A stretch of 26,095 nucleotides of DNA from CAZPUR01 sp964589815 (lineage in GTDB: Bacteria > Patescibacteriota > Microgenomatia > UBA1400), in assembly GCA_964589815.1 (NCBI GenBank), contig CAZPUR010000014.1, positions 1 through 26,095 of the forward strand, read 5' to 3'. The position numbers and the translations under genes are program-made. Positions 6,753 through 14,202 of the stretch are shown here, in pieces. Each line of letters opens with the position of its first letter. Position 1 is the stretch's first letter. Below the pieces are notes generated by a model that was not told the DNA's origin, searched no databases, and saw only the letters and a list, made by a program, of their open reading frames with translations.

Positions 6753-8009
6753 TTATCTAGGTAAAAGCTCTGTATAGGCAATTACGTGTGGTAAAGATGA
6801 AAGCGGTTTTAAGATAATATCTTCATCTAAAAGATAAAGCCTATTGGTTTTTTGTTTAGCATGAGGAAAACAACGATTAAATATTTCGGCATAAAGTTTA
6901 GGGAAGTTTTGTTCTGGATTAGCAAAAACTGCAAGTTCAAATAGAACCTGATGAAATGCATTTAGAATACTTCCCAGATGGGTTTGAAAGATCATTGGCG
7001 AAAGGCTTTTTAGTATATTAAGTTGAATATTTATGGCTGATTTTTCCGTCCTGTATCTTTTGGCTGGTAATGGATCTTTGCCTTTTTTAAAATCTTCAAG
7101 CATGGTAATAGCATGGCCAAGCTCATGAATTAATTCAATGGTTTGATGGCATTGGTTGTATGTTTTATGAATGGTGATTTTGAAACCATCTTTTTCTTTG
7201 CAATATTTTATTTTGGCATTGTTGCCAAATTCAACAAATATTTTATTTTTAAATTGATCTAAAACTGGACATTCTCCCCCAACTATATCTATAACTTCCT
7301 CTGGAATGGTTAATTTTGGGAAAGAAGAAATCTGACAAATAAAACAAGGCATGTTGACCTTGGAATAAAACCAGTAGGGAAGGTTGGGGAACTTTGGTAA
7401 TTCTTTATGGATACTGTTAATTACTTTATCTATGTTTTTAATAAAGTATTTATAGTTTGACTTAGGAATTTGACTATTGGCAAGAATTAAGTCCGTATAC
7501 TGCCCATATCCTTTTTGGCAAGCAAATTTGTTGCGGGAAACTATAAGATTTACGAATGGTTTTTCTAATTGTTTAAGCAAGCTTTGAGATTTCTGCCAGG
7601 TAGTCTTACGTTTTGAATAAGATAAATCCGTGCTAATAATTTTGAGGTGCATGTTTTTTAATTTATCAAGGGGTAAGATTGAAAAATATACGTTTACTGC
7701 TTTAGCAAAATCGTCTTTATTGGCATTGGTGTCGGTCATATTGACTTTTTTGAGCGTTTTATGAGTAAAATCCTTTACAATTGTCTCTTTAATCCAGTAT
7801 GTAACATATGTAAATAAATTACAGGTTTTAGGTTCAGGAAGTTTTTTAAAAAGTTTGCGGGCCTTTCTAGTTTCTCTTTGGGCAAGTCTATAAAGCCTGG
7901 TTGAGTCAACTTTTACCCCCTCTTTTTTATAATAAGGCAAATATTTTTGGCAAAGAGGTTTTAGATATTTAGATGATATTCTATTTTTCTGGTGTTTTTT
8001 ACTAGTCAT
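6753..8009 (-). CDS. Putative zinc metallopeptidase (HELGH, gluzincin-like)
   Basis: I do not recognise the full-length family. The clear feature is IELIHELGHAITML (291-304): His295, Glu296 and His299 would form the zinc site. Glu322 in YRTEKSAINIQL, 23 residues after His299, fits the third ligand of M3-type gluzincins. The preceding part is helical and Lys-rich, with several scattered Cys (a CFIC pair at 222-225) and no signal peptide, suggesting a cytoplasmic enzyme. At 418 residues it is shorter than standard oligoendopeptidase F (about 600), so it may be a reduced or divergent member. It follows the putative structured RNA region in transcription order and precedes the nitroreductase gene, which appears separately promoted. 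Specificity cannot be inferred. Confidence 0.7.
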   Translation of the reverse strand: MTSKKHQKNRISSKYLKPLCQKYLPYYKKEGVKVDSTRLYRLAQRETRKARKLFKKLPEPKTCNLFTYVTYWIKETIVKDFTHKTLKKVNMTDTNANKDDFAKAVNVYFSILPLDKLKNMHLKIISTDLSYSKRKTTWQKSQSLLKQLEKPFVNLIVSRNKFACQKGYGQYTDLILANSQIPKSNYKYFIKNIDKVINSIHKELPKFPNLPYWFYSKVNMPCFICQISSFPKLTIPEEVIDIVGGECPVLDQFKNKIFVEFGNNAKIKYCKEKDGFKITIHKTYNQCHQTIELIHELGHAITMLEDFKKGKDPLPAKRYRTEKSAINIQLNILKSLSPMIFQTHLGSILNAFHQVLFELAVFANPEQNFPKLYAEIFNRCFPHAKQKTNRLYLLDEDIILKPLSSLPHVIAYTELLPR

Positions 8010-8155
8010 AGCATGTATTAGATATTTTAATATATTTCTATGATTGATTTCTATTTATAATAATGAAAATGGAGAAAAGGTAAAGCTTTTGCTTTTGATG
8101 GGCTGGAACCCACCCTTTCTCCTTCCAGGTTAGTTATTCAGTTGTTTGTTGCCGT

Positions 8156-8347
8156 CTAGGATCCCTCTTGAGGAGTTACGTTCTCAGACGACTGAGAACA
8201 CCCCGCGCCATAGCCACCACTATCTTCGGCGGAAAGGCTTCCTTCTACGGCTTCTTCTGCCGTGCCGAAAACCCGTCCATCAGCGCTAGTAAAGAAGGGG
8301 TCTAAAAGCCCGGCTGCAGGATCCAATAATGGACCAGGGCCAAACAT
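8156..8347 (-). CDS. Possible 63-residue small protein
   Basis: A short frame preceded by a strong Shine-Dalgarno-like AGAGGTGGG five bases or so before ATG, rare in this window. The peptide is acidic and rich in Gly, Pro, Ala and Ser, with LLDPFFTSADGRVFGTAEEA in its first half, a single Cys near residue 50 and no membrane segment or signal peptide. I recognise no family. Against coding: it lies entirely inside a region of dense hairpins, and GC-rich RNA genes often lack stop codons by chance. A 4-bp hairpin (CACC/GGTG) could mask the ribosome site. The LLDPFF-SA part has a diverged second copy upstream at 8587-8609 in the same relative frame, differing by a three-base gap, which hints at protein-level constraint. 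Confidence 0.35.
   Translation of the reverse strand: MFGPGPLLDPAAGLLDPFFTSADGRVFGTAEEAVEGSLSAEDSGGYGAGCSQSSENVTPQEGS
8282..8307. repeat. Short direct repeat, copy A (copy B at 8587-8609)
   Basis: AGCGCT, then AGT, then AAAGAAGGGGT and TAAAA after one variable base. Copy B at 8587-8609 has the same words without the AGT triplet and with T for C at the variable base. The copies are about 300 bases apart on the same strand. On the minus strand both read as a LxPFF(T)SA peptide in open frames; the frame through copy B runs from about 8625 (TTG) to a stop at 8488, 45 codons with no other evidence of translation. Confidence 0.6.
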
Positions 8348-8678
8348 TTCCCACCTCTTATTGGTGATAAGGGCGTTACCCTAACCAAGCCAACCAAGCC
8401 CAGTCTGTAAACTGCAAACTAAACTTAATGGCTTCCGCCTCGTGCGGCAGCGATGCTTGAAGAAAATCTTAAGTTTTTAAAAAAGGATTAATCTTTTTGA
8501 TCTCCAGGATCTCTCCCCTTTTCTTGACTCCTTTTTTGACCCCTAGAGAGGTCATTGTTCCTATGGTATAGGAATAAAAAAGTTAGAGCGCTAAAGAAGG
8601 GGTTTAAAAATCCCTTTGCCCTCAAGATTTTTCCAATCTCGTTGGCTCAATTTTCTCCTCAAGGGTTTTCCCAATGGC

Positions 8679-8720
8679 GTAGTTCAAAAAAACCACTTCG
8701 CAGGTGAAGTGGTGAACTAC
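8679..8720 (-). terminator. Intrinsic terminator with extended dyad
   Basis: On the minus strand the stem CCACTTC/GAAGTGG (8712-8706 with 8699-8693, six-base loop) is followed by seven T (8692-8686), the textbook rho-independent form. A second arm pair, GTAGTTC (8720-8714) and GAACTAC (8685-8679), flanks stem and T-tract, so a longer hairpin with the T-run bulged out is also possible. It would end the polysaccharide operon after the gene that stops at 8874. Confidence 0.8.
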
Positions 8721-8873
8721 CTTTTTCAAGGTGCCAAAACTGAATCTGTAAGTTTCTATTCTTTTATCCAAACGCTTTTGTTTGTAAAGGAACAAAAACT
8801 TGAAGTTAACTTACCAAACAAAACCCGAAATATCAATGAATAGAAAATGTGTATAAGGAATTAAAGGGGGGTT
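8721..8873. other. Gene-free spacer downstream of operon
   Basis: AT-rich 3' untranslated stretch between the membrane protein gene and the terminator. It holds a 7-bp inverted repeat TTTTGTT/AACAAAA (8776-8782, 8791-8797) and the palindrome AAGTTAACTT (8803-8812). I see no gene or clear site. Confidence 0.6.
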
Positions 8874-9461
8874 TTAATTAATATAAAACTTTAGGTGGTC
8901 CCAGGATAAAATCTGCCATAAATCCGGGGCTTTTTGCTGCATTTTCAATCTTACCTCAGTTTCGTAATTAACAAAGTCTTTAAAAACTTCTCCGGAGATT
9001 TTACCTAAATTCTCATCATCAAAATAAAGTCCTTGGGGGAAAAGCAGGGCAAATTGAAAATCAGAATTTTTGGGACTAAGAGTGATTTGGTAATATTGAC
9101 ACTCGCCTTCTTGTATTTCCTGAAAATCGATAATCTGGGCTATATAAGTAAAATCATAAATTCCCTCTCCGCTATCAACATAACTTTTAATTTTAACACC
9201 AGTAGTAGGATTAGTTTTTACTTGAAAACAGTTGGGATTGGGTGAAACAATCTCTTCCTGACTAGAAGCGCTTTCTTTTAATTTATCATAATCAGTTTTT
9301 AAAGCTGTTTCTTTTTCCTGGGGTAAAGTAGGAGGGGGTGAAGCTTTTTTTAAACTAACTCTTTTTTGATAAGAGAAATATATACTCAATCCCACCAAGA
9401 CAAGAAGCAGGAGAAAGAAAAGGGGGAAAATATATTTTTTTTGAAAACTAAATCCAAGCAT
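8874..9461 (-). CDS. Membrane-anchored protein of unknown function
   Basis: I do not recognise this family. Residues 11-29 (IFPLFFLLLLVLVGLSIYF) form one hydrophobic segment after a short positively charged start, so the protein is probably an N-in signal anchor with the rest outside. A Pro/Ser/Glu-rich linker (about 35-75) leads to a compact C-terminal domain of about 115 residues containing two Cys (NCFQV and GECQYY) that could form a disulfide, with alternating beta-strand-like segments. It is the last gene of the polysaccharide operon, 33 bases after the GT-C gene; an AT-rich hairpin lies directly before its ATG. Its place suggests a role in assembling or sensing the surface glycan, but nothing in the sequence shows this. 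Confidence 0.7.
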   Translation of the reverse strand: MLGFSFQKKYIFPLFFLLLLVLVGLSIYFSYQKRVSLKKASPPPTLPQEKETALKTDYDKLKESASSQEEIVSPNPNCFQVKTNPTTGVKIKSYVDSGEGIYDFTYIAQIIDFQEIQEGECQYYQITLSPKNSDFQFALLFPQGLYFDDENLGKISGEVFKDFVNYETEVRLKMQQKAPDLWQILSWDHLKFYIN

Positions 9462-9463
9462 CT

Positions 9464-9489
9464 AAATTAATAGTAGGGTTTATTAATTT
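9464..9489 (-). repeat. Inverted repeat abutting a start codon
   Basis: AAATTAATA (9464-9472) and TATTAATTT (9481-9489) form a perfect 9-bp, all-AT stem with an 8-base loop, filling the gap between the GT-C gene stop and the next ATG at 9461. In the transcript it would hold the 5' side of the ribosome entry region, and could tune translation or protect an mRNA end. With no GC pair and no T-run it is a poor terminator. Confidence 0.5.
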
Positions 9490-9494
9490 AAATG

Positions 9495-10820
9495 TCAATC
9501 CTCGCCAAAAAAACAATGTCTAAAAATAACCGCCCCTTTTGGCTTCAAAAGTTTTTCTGCTAACCAAGCCAAACAATAAGCCTGAATCAAAGTTAAAGCC
9601 GCTGTCAAAGGCAAATAATAACGCGGCCAGTCATTTTTAAGATAAAAAAACAGACTCGAAAAACAAAGGGCAAACCAGGAAAGAAGAATAAATTCCAAAG
9701 ATAACTTGTTTTTAGCCTTAAGTCTTTGCTTGGCTTTTTTAAATAAAATAATCGCGCCTCCAGAAAAAAGAAGTAAATCCAAAGGAATCATAGGCACAAA
9801 ACCAAAGTTGCCGAACCTATTGCCGGGCAAAAAGAGCTTTTCAACCATTAAACTTAATCCTTCCAGCTTGTTTTTGACTGGCCTACCGCTTTGACCCTGA
9901 CATTCGACCGAGCTTTGCCAACGCACGGTAAACATCTGGATAAAACCCTTAATCGGTTGAGAATAAATCTGTGGATTAATCAAAACAAAAAGAAAATAAA
10001 AGGTGGCAAAAGTTGAACAAGCGCCTAAAAATAATTTCTTGGCAGGCAGGGATTTAATCCTACGGTTGATGAAAAAGAGCACCGTAAAAACCATGAGACT
10101 ATAAATCAGGCTTAAAATACCTATCACTTTTACTCCTGTAGCTAAGGCGGCACTAAGACCCAATAAAAAATAACAGAGAAATAATAATTTTATCTTCTTT
10201 TGGAAAAAGAACTTCAGATAAAAACAAAGCAAAATAAGATTGAGGAAAAAGAAAAAGAGTTGGAAAGCATCAGTCATCGCCACTCGACCATAATAAAGCA
10301 TCAACCGATTGACGCCTAAAACAGAGGCTGAAAAAAAAGCCAAACCGAGATCCTTATTTAACCAGCCCAAAAAGAACAATAAAATCAAAGAGCCAAAACC
10401 AAAAAAAGCCGCCACTCGCCTGCTATAGATAATTAAATCAACGGCTGGTTTTAACTCAGAAGGAAAATCATTAAATTTTTCCCCAAAAAGTTTCTCCCAC
10501 CAAACCACTCCCTTGACTTTAATGGTGTTAAACTTATTTTCTTTTTGCCATTCTTGAATATCTTTAATGCCTTTAAAACGTAAAGCCAAACCATAAATAT
10601 AAGTACCTAAACGAGGCTGGTCAAAGTTTTCTTCCTGCCAGCCAGGATGACTAAAATCTTTTTTTAAAAGCAAATCAAAAAAATAGCTCTTTTTTAAAAA
10701 TAAATATTCGTCAAGATGAAAGAGAGAAGCCTCAGGGTTGGAAAAATAAAAAACCGCTAAAAACAAAAATAAATAGGAAAAAACTAAAACCTGAAACCAA
10801 AGCTTAATAATTTTGCTCAT
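9495..10820 (-). CDS. GT-C-fold membrane glycosyltransferase (PMT/ArnT-like)
   Basis: A multi-pass membrane protein with roughly ten hydrophobic segments and the GT-C hallmark at the end of the first external loop: FHLDEYLF, acidic pair Asp37-Glu38. These enzymes transfer sugars from a polyprenyl-phosphate donor to a lipid, glycan or protein on the outer face of the membrane. A hydrophilic loop at about 50-125, including FDQPRLGTYIYGLALRF, precedes the second membrane block, as in dolichyl-phosphate-mannose protein mannosyltransferases. A late loop carries KNDWPRYYLPL, like the conserved C-terminal RYxLP segment of this group. The start overlaps the previous stop by four bases (ATGA). The acceptor is unknown; protein glycosylation and glycan decoration are both possible. 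Confidence 0.8.
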   Translation of the reverse strand: MSKIIKLWFQVLVFSYLFLFLAVFYFSNPEASLFHLDEYLFLKKSYFFDLLLKKDFSHPGWQEENFDQPRLGTYIYGLALRFKGIKDIQEWQKENKFNTIKVKGVVWWEKLFGEKFNDFPSELKPAVDLIIYSRRVAAFFGFGSLILLFFLGWLNKDLGLAFFSASVLGVNRLMLYYGRVAMTDAFQLFFFFLNLILLCFYLKFFFQKKIKLLFLCYFLLGLSAALATGVKVIGILSLIYSLMVFTVLFFINRRIKSLPAKKLFLGACSTFATFYFLFVLINPQIYSQPIKGFIQMFTVRWQSSVECQGQSGRPVKNKLEGLSLMVEKLFLPGNRFGNFGFVPMIPLDLLLFSGGAIILFKKAKQRLKAKNKLSLEFILLSWFALCFSSLFFYLKNDWPRYYLPLTAALTLIQAYCLAWLAEKLLKPKGAVIFRHCFFGED

Positions 10821-13102
10821 TTTTCAAACCAAGGACTGATTTGGATCACTTTTTCATAATACTCTTGAGCTAAATCAGGATTATTTTCTCTTTCCGCTAT
10901 TTGACTTAACATAAAATAAACTTCGTCTAAGTAAAACTTCTGGTGAAAACTGTGATTTTCTTCTTTACCCCTAAAGCCTTGAGTTAAGGTTTTTACTCTC
11001 GCATAGTCTTCCTTTTCAAAACTGACTTGAATTTCTACCACTAATAAAAGATCGTCTAGAAACTCTTGATGCTCTTTTTTTGGATCTAATTTAACCGCTT
11101 CTCTTAAATAATCTATATCTTCCGGCCAATTTTTTCGATAAGTCGTCAAAACTGCCAGCCAAAAATATATTCTTCCTTGCTGCTCTTGATTTAATCGATC
11201 AAAATCACTTGACTGTCTCAATTTAAGCAATATTGATTCAATCTTTTTTTCATTCTCAAAGCCCAAGCACTTAAGCAAACATTCCTTTCCCTTTAATTTT
11301 TCAAGCTGTTCTAAATAGCCAAAAAGCTCCTCGGGATTTTTTTCTTTTCTCTTCTGCCAAAGTTCTATTTGCTCAATTAACACTTTTTCTGAATCAGCAA
11401 AATTAAGGCTAATTGAATTTTGATAGGCTTTTAAAGCTAGCTCGTATTCTTGCAGGGCTAAATAGTTTTCCCCCAGAAGATAATAATTGCTGTAACTCAA
11501 GGGTTCCAATACAATCAACTTATTTAAAATCCTCAGGCTGTCTTGACTTTGGTTTTGGTCAAAATAAAATTGACTAACTGCTTTCCAGTTTTCTAATTTT
11601 AAGGGCCAAAGTTTAAGCACTTGAAGGTATTTTTTTTCCGCCCTAGCAAAATCTTTTTGTTCTTCTTTTTGCACGGCCGCAAAAATTAAAATATTACTGC
11701 TGAATTCTAAACAAGCACTTATAAAAACCACTAATGCCAATGCCAAAATTACTATAACTGATCCGCGCCTGCCTGCCGGCAAGGCAGGACCACGCCTGAA
11801 TAATAGTAATTTTTTATTTGATTCCTTTCTGGCTTCCCTGGGTTGATTTAGTAAATAAGCAATAATGACCCAGAAAAATAAAAATACTGAGGTAAATTGC
11901 CAATCATAATCAAAAAGGGAGTGAACGATTGAAACCACTGAACCAATGGCCAAACCAAAACTCAGGCCCGTCTCCGAATTTTTTAGTCTACCCGACCGCG
12001 CTTGTCCACCTTTGGCGGAATCGCATAAGAAGTAGATTAAATTTTTAATTAATAAAAGTATTAGGCATAAAAAACTCAGGCCACCGAAAATACCGGTTTC
12101 CGCAAACATTTGCAAAAAATGATTATGACTATACCAAGACCAATTATTTAAGCCGCGATGATAAATGCTAGAAAGATAGCGAAAATTATCCAGTCCCCAG
12201 CCCAAAAAAGGACGTTGGCTAAAAGCGATTAAGCTTTGACGCCAATATTCCAAACGGGTAGAGATTAGCAGCTGGCGAAAAGCTTTTCTAATCCAAAAAA
12301 TATCAGAGAATTTTGTCTTCTCTTTGCCTAGATAATAATAGCCAACCGTACCAAAAATCAAACTGAAAACCAACAATAATTCCATCAGAATGATGGATAA
12401 GTTAACCACCCCTGTGCTACCTTTTTCCTCTCTTTGCATATCCCCTTTTCGTATATCCTCTTTTCGCCAGCTTCTTAGGTAAAGAAATTTTAATAAGACA
12501 ATAATTAAAATTGCCATTAAAATCCCGCCCCGGGAAAAGCTTAAAATAAAAGAGGTCAGAAAAATAAAACTTAACAATCCGTAGCCAAGCCTTCTTTTCT
12601 TGCGACTAGCTTTTAAAAACAAAGCTAAGCTGACCGGAAAAGCAAAGATTAGAAAATCCACCACGTGATTGTGGCCAAAGTTGGCATACAAAAGGTTCAT
12701 TGTGTCAAAAGGAGGCGGCTGGCCGGCAACAAGAAAGTAAAAACTTAGAAAAGATAAAATTAGGGCAGGAAAAAGAATGGCCAGCATGAGCAACTCCTTA
12801 AATAGCTTCCCCTCTTTCCTGCTTAATTCTCTAGCGGTAAGAAAATAAATAAAATAGGCAAAATACAAAACCAAGGTTTCAAAGCTACGACTGAAGGTGG
12901 AAGAAAAAATGGTGGCCAAGTTAGAAAAGGCTAGAAAAGATAAGAAGGCAAGGTTAATTTTATCCCAGTTTATTCTCTTTTTATAAAGATAAATTGAAAA
13001 AGGAAGGCAAGCAGTTAAAAAAACAAACCTGCCGACTCCAAATAATTCTCCCTCAATCAAAGGCAAAAAAGATAAAATTAAAAAAAATAAATATAGAATC
13101 AT
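10817..13102 (-). CDS. O-antigen ligase/polymerase-like (Wzy_C) protein with C-terminal TPRs
   Basis: A 761-residue protein with about eleven hydrophobic segments. The Wzy_C region includes LSFSRGGILMAILI near 190 and RLEYWRQSLIAFSQRPFLGWG followed by SHNHFLQMFAETGIFGG around 285-340; such proteins join lipid-linked glycans to lipid A, proteins or growing chains. A final membrane segment at about 450-470 leads to an outer domain with tetratricopeptide-like repeats (for example FARAEKKYLQVLKLWP, YELALKAYQNSISL and DLAQEYYEKVIQISP). Two GC-rich palindromes encode in-frame insertions at residues 362-372 (AKGGQARSG) and 438-448 (PALPAGRRG). ATG shares its A with the preceding stop (TAATG). The TPR tail may recruit acceptor proteins, as in pilin or S-layer glycosylation, which is inference. 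Confidence 0.88.
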   Translation of the reverse strand: MILYLFFLILSFLPLIEGELFGVGRFVFLTACLPFSIYLYKKRINWDKINLAFLSFLAFSNLATIFSSTFSRSFETLVLYFAYFIYFLTARELSRKEGKLFKELLMLAILFPALILSFLSFYFLVAGQPPPFDTMNLLYANFGHNHVVDFLIFAFPVSLALFLKASRKKRRLGYGLLSFIFLTSFILSFSRGGILMAILIIVLLKFLYLRSWRKEDIRKGDMQREEKGSTGVVNLSIILMELLLVFSLIFGTVGYYYLGKEKTKFSDIFWIRKAFRQLLISTRLEYWRQSLIAFSQRPFLGWGLDNFRYLSSIYHRGLNNWSWYSHNHFLQMFAETGIFGGLSFLCLILLLIKNLIYFLCDSAKGGQARSGRLKNSETGLSFGLAIGSVVSIVHSLFDYDWQFTSVFLFFWVIIAYLLNQPREARKESNKKLLLFRRGPALPAGRRGSVIVILALALVVFISACLEFSSNILIFAAVQKEEQKDFARAEKKYLQVLKLWPLKLENWKAVSQFYFDQNQSQDSLRILNKLIVLEPLSYSNYYLLGENYLALQEYELALKAYQNSISLNFADSEKVLIEQIELWQKRKEKNPEELFGYLEQLEKLKGKECLLKCLGFENEKKIESILLKLRQSSDFDRLNQEQQGRIYFWLAVLTTYRKNWPEDIDYLREAVKLDPKKEHQEFLDDLLLVVEIQVSFEKEDYARVKTLTQGFRGKEENHSFHQKFYLDEVYFMLSQIAERENNPDLAQEYYEKVIQISPWFEK
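11768..11788. repeat. GC-rich palindrome inside coding sequence (1)
   Basis: CCTGCC (11768-11773), the self-complementary TGCCGGCA (11774-11781), A, then GGCAGG (11783-11788) form a strong near-perfect palindrome far richer in GC than its surroundings. It is read through in frame as PALPAGR in a loop before the last membrane segment. From memory, similar palindromes are dispersed in CPR genomes, comparable in behaviour to REP or Rickettsia palindromic elements. Confidence 0.75.
12006..12018. repeat. GC-rich palindrome inside coding sequence (2)
   Basis: CCACC TTT GGCGG; on the minus strand CCGCC-AAA-GGTGG forms a five-pair stem with one G-U. It lies in a locally GC-rich patch (11989-12025) that encodes the hydrophilic AKGGQARSGR in a loop of the same ligase-like protein, again without breaking the frame. 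Confidence 0.6.
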
Positions 13103-14202
13103 TATTTAATTGATTTAACTATCTCAATAATTTTTTCTGTTGTCTTTTCCCAGCCTTTATTGACAAAGCCTTTCTTTTTTTTAAAAGAAATTTTCTTTTT
13201 TTTCAACATCTTCGCTAGTTTATCTTTAAAATCGTAAAAACTATTAGTTTTAAATAAAAAACTTTTGTCAGCCGCTAACTCTCTATTAGAAACAATGTCC
13301 GCGGCTAAAAATGGTTTTCGATAGCTAATGGCTTCAATTAAAGAAATTGACGAGCCTTCTAATTTAGAAGGCTGAACAAAAAGAAAAGCGTTAGACAAAA
13401 GTTCTTCTTTTTCCCGATCGAAAACATAGCCAGTAAAAATAATTCTTCTATCTTTGGCGGCTAGCTTTTTCAATTTATTAACATATGTTCTGCTGTGGCT
13501 GGGGCCACCGGCTAAAATAAGTTTTTTATCAGAAGAAGTTGTTTTAAAAGCTTTAATGAGCCATTCAATTCTTTTTTCCGGGACAAAACGGCCTAAATAC
13601 AAAATGTAGTCATTCGCGCCTAAATTATACTTTTCTTTAATTATTTGAGCCAAAAACTTGCCCTTTTTGTCAGTAACGTTGGGAATTAACTCAGTGACGA
13701 TGTTTTGCTTTTGATAATAATTCTGGAGATGGTCAGAAACAACAATAATCTTATCAGAAAGTTTTATCGCCACCTTTTCTCCCATTTTTAAAAAAAGCTT
13801 GGCCAACCAACCCCATTTATCTCTTTGCCAATCTAAACAATGAATGGTAGTAATAATCTTCTTCTTAAAAAGTTTCGCCATAAAGCAAAAAAAGGCTGGC
13901 CCCACTGCTTCATAAAAAACCAACTGATAATCTTTAAAACAGACATAAATTGAGGCTAATAAACTGTGAATACTGGCATCGCCATGTTTAGTATTGATAG
14001 TAGGTAAATGAATTAAATTAATACCTTTGTATTGCTTTAATTCTTTAGGCACGGCCCAATTTCTGACAAAAACATCCACCTGCCAACCCTTTTTAACTAG
14101 CTCCCGGGCTATTTTTTCCAATCTCACCTCAATGCCTCCAATCCCGTCAAATTGAGCCGGAATCCCTTTAGCACCGATAAAAGCTATTTTTTTCTTATTC
14201 AT
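13102..14202 (-). CDS. GT4-family glycosyltransferase
   Basis: A GT-B-fold retaining glycosyltransferase that would move a sugar from a nucleotide donor to a lipid-linked acceptor at the inner membrane face. With the ATG at 14202, KKIAFIGAKGIPAQFDGIGG (4-23) is the N-terminal Rossmann strand and glycine loop, with the G-I-P and GG-E pattern of the DUF1972-containing rhamnosyltransferase-like group. YLGRFVPEKR (202-211) opens the C-terminal domain, and Glu282 to Glu290 (LEGSSISLIEA) is the GT4 E-x7-E donor site. I prefer this ATG over an in-frame TTG four codons earlier because it directly precedes the first strand. It overlaps the radical SAM gene by 8 bases and touches the next start in TAATG. 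Sugar specificity unknown. Confidence 0.9.
   Translation of the reverse strand: MNKKKIAFIGAKGIPAQFDGIGGIEVRLEKIARELVKKGWQVDVFVRNWAVPKELKQYKGINLIHLPTINTKHGDASIHSLLASIYVCFKDYQLVFYEAVGPAFFCFMAKLFKKKIITTIHCLDWQRDKWGWLAKLFLKMGEKVAIKLSDKIIVVSDHLQNYYQKQNIVTELIPNVTDKKGKFLAQIIKEKYNLGANDYILYLGRFVPEKRIEWLIKAFKTTSSDKKLILAGGPSHSRTYVNKLKKLAAKDRRIIFTGYVFDREKEELLSNAFLFVQPSKLEGSSISLIEAISYRKPFLAADIVSNRELAADKSFLFKTNSFYDFKDKLAKMLKKKKISFKKKKGFVNKGWEKTTEKIIEIVKSIK

Larger units (their letters stand above)
8071..8574 (-). ncRNA. Putative large structured RNA, unknown class
   Basis: A GC-enriched stretch full of short-range helices. From the 3' end on the minus strand: a three-way junction with closing stem 8071-8077/8116-8122 and arms 8082-8086/8091-8095 and 8097-8102/8109-8114; an 8-bp hairpin 8180-8187/8192-8199; a second three-way junction 8225-8230/8264-8269 enclosing 8231-8234/8239-8242 and 8247-8251/8259-8263; hairpins 8320-8325/8330-8335, 8537-8543/8548-8554 and 8558-8564/8568-8574. 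Three stems contain pairs that are G-U on the minus strand but A-C on the plus strand, which favours minus-strand transcription, the direction of the neighbours. I found no tmRNA, RNase P or SRP signature. Exact ends are guesses, and it may be several elements or a structured leader of the peptidase gene. Confidence 0.45.

Noticed and set aside
8071..8122. tRNA-like reading of the three-way junction (7-bp GGAGAAA/TTTCTCC stem followed by A, GGTTC in one arm)
   Set aside because: Only 52 bases, no anticodon arm, and the GGTTC loop does not fit a T-arm with canonical pairing.
8156..8324. GGATCC sites on both sides of the small frame suggesting vector sequence
   Set aside because: Two six-base sites can occur by chance, and flanking sequence shows no vector or linker features.
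8371..8400. RNase P-like GGGTAACGCCC hairpin on the minus strand
   Set aside because: The universal RNase P core elements (GAGGAAAGTCC and ACAGAA-GGCTTA) are absent nearby, so a short hairpin match is not enough.
8616..8843. 75-codon plus-strand open frame in the gene-free region
   Set aside because: It runs through the minus-strand terminator hairpin and opposite to neighbouring transcription, has no ribosome site and no recognisable motif.
11989..12025. Frameshift or assembly error in the ligase-like gene
   Set aside because: Frame and membrane topology continue normally on both sides of both GC-rich patches, so in-frame element insertion explains them better.
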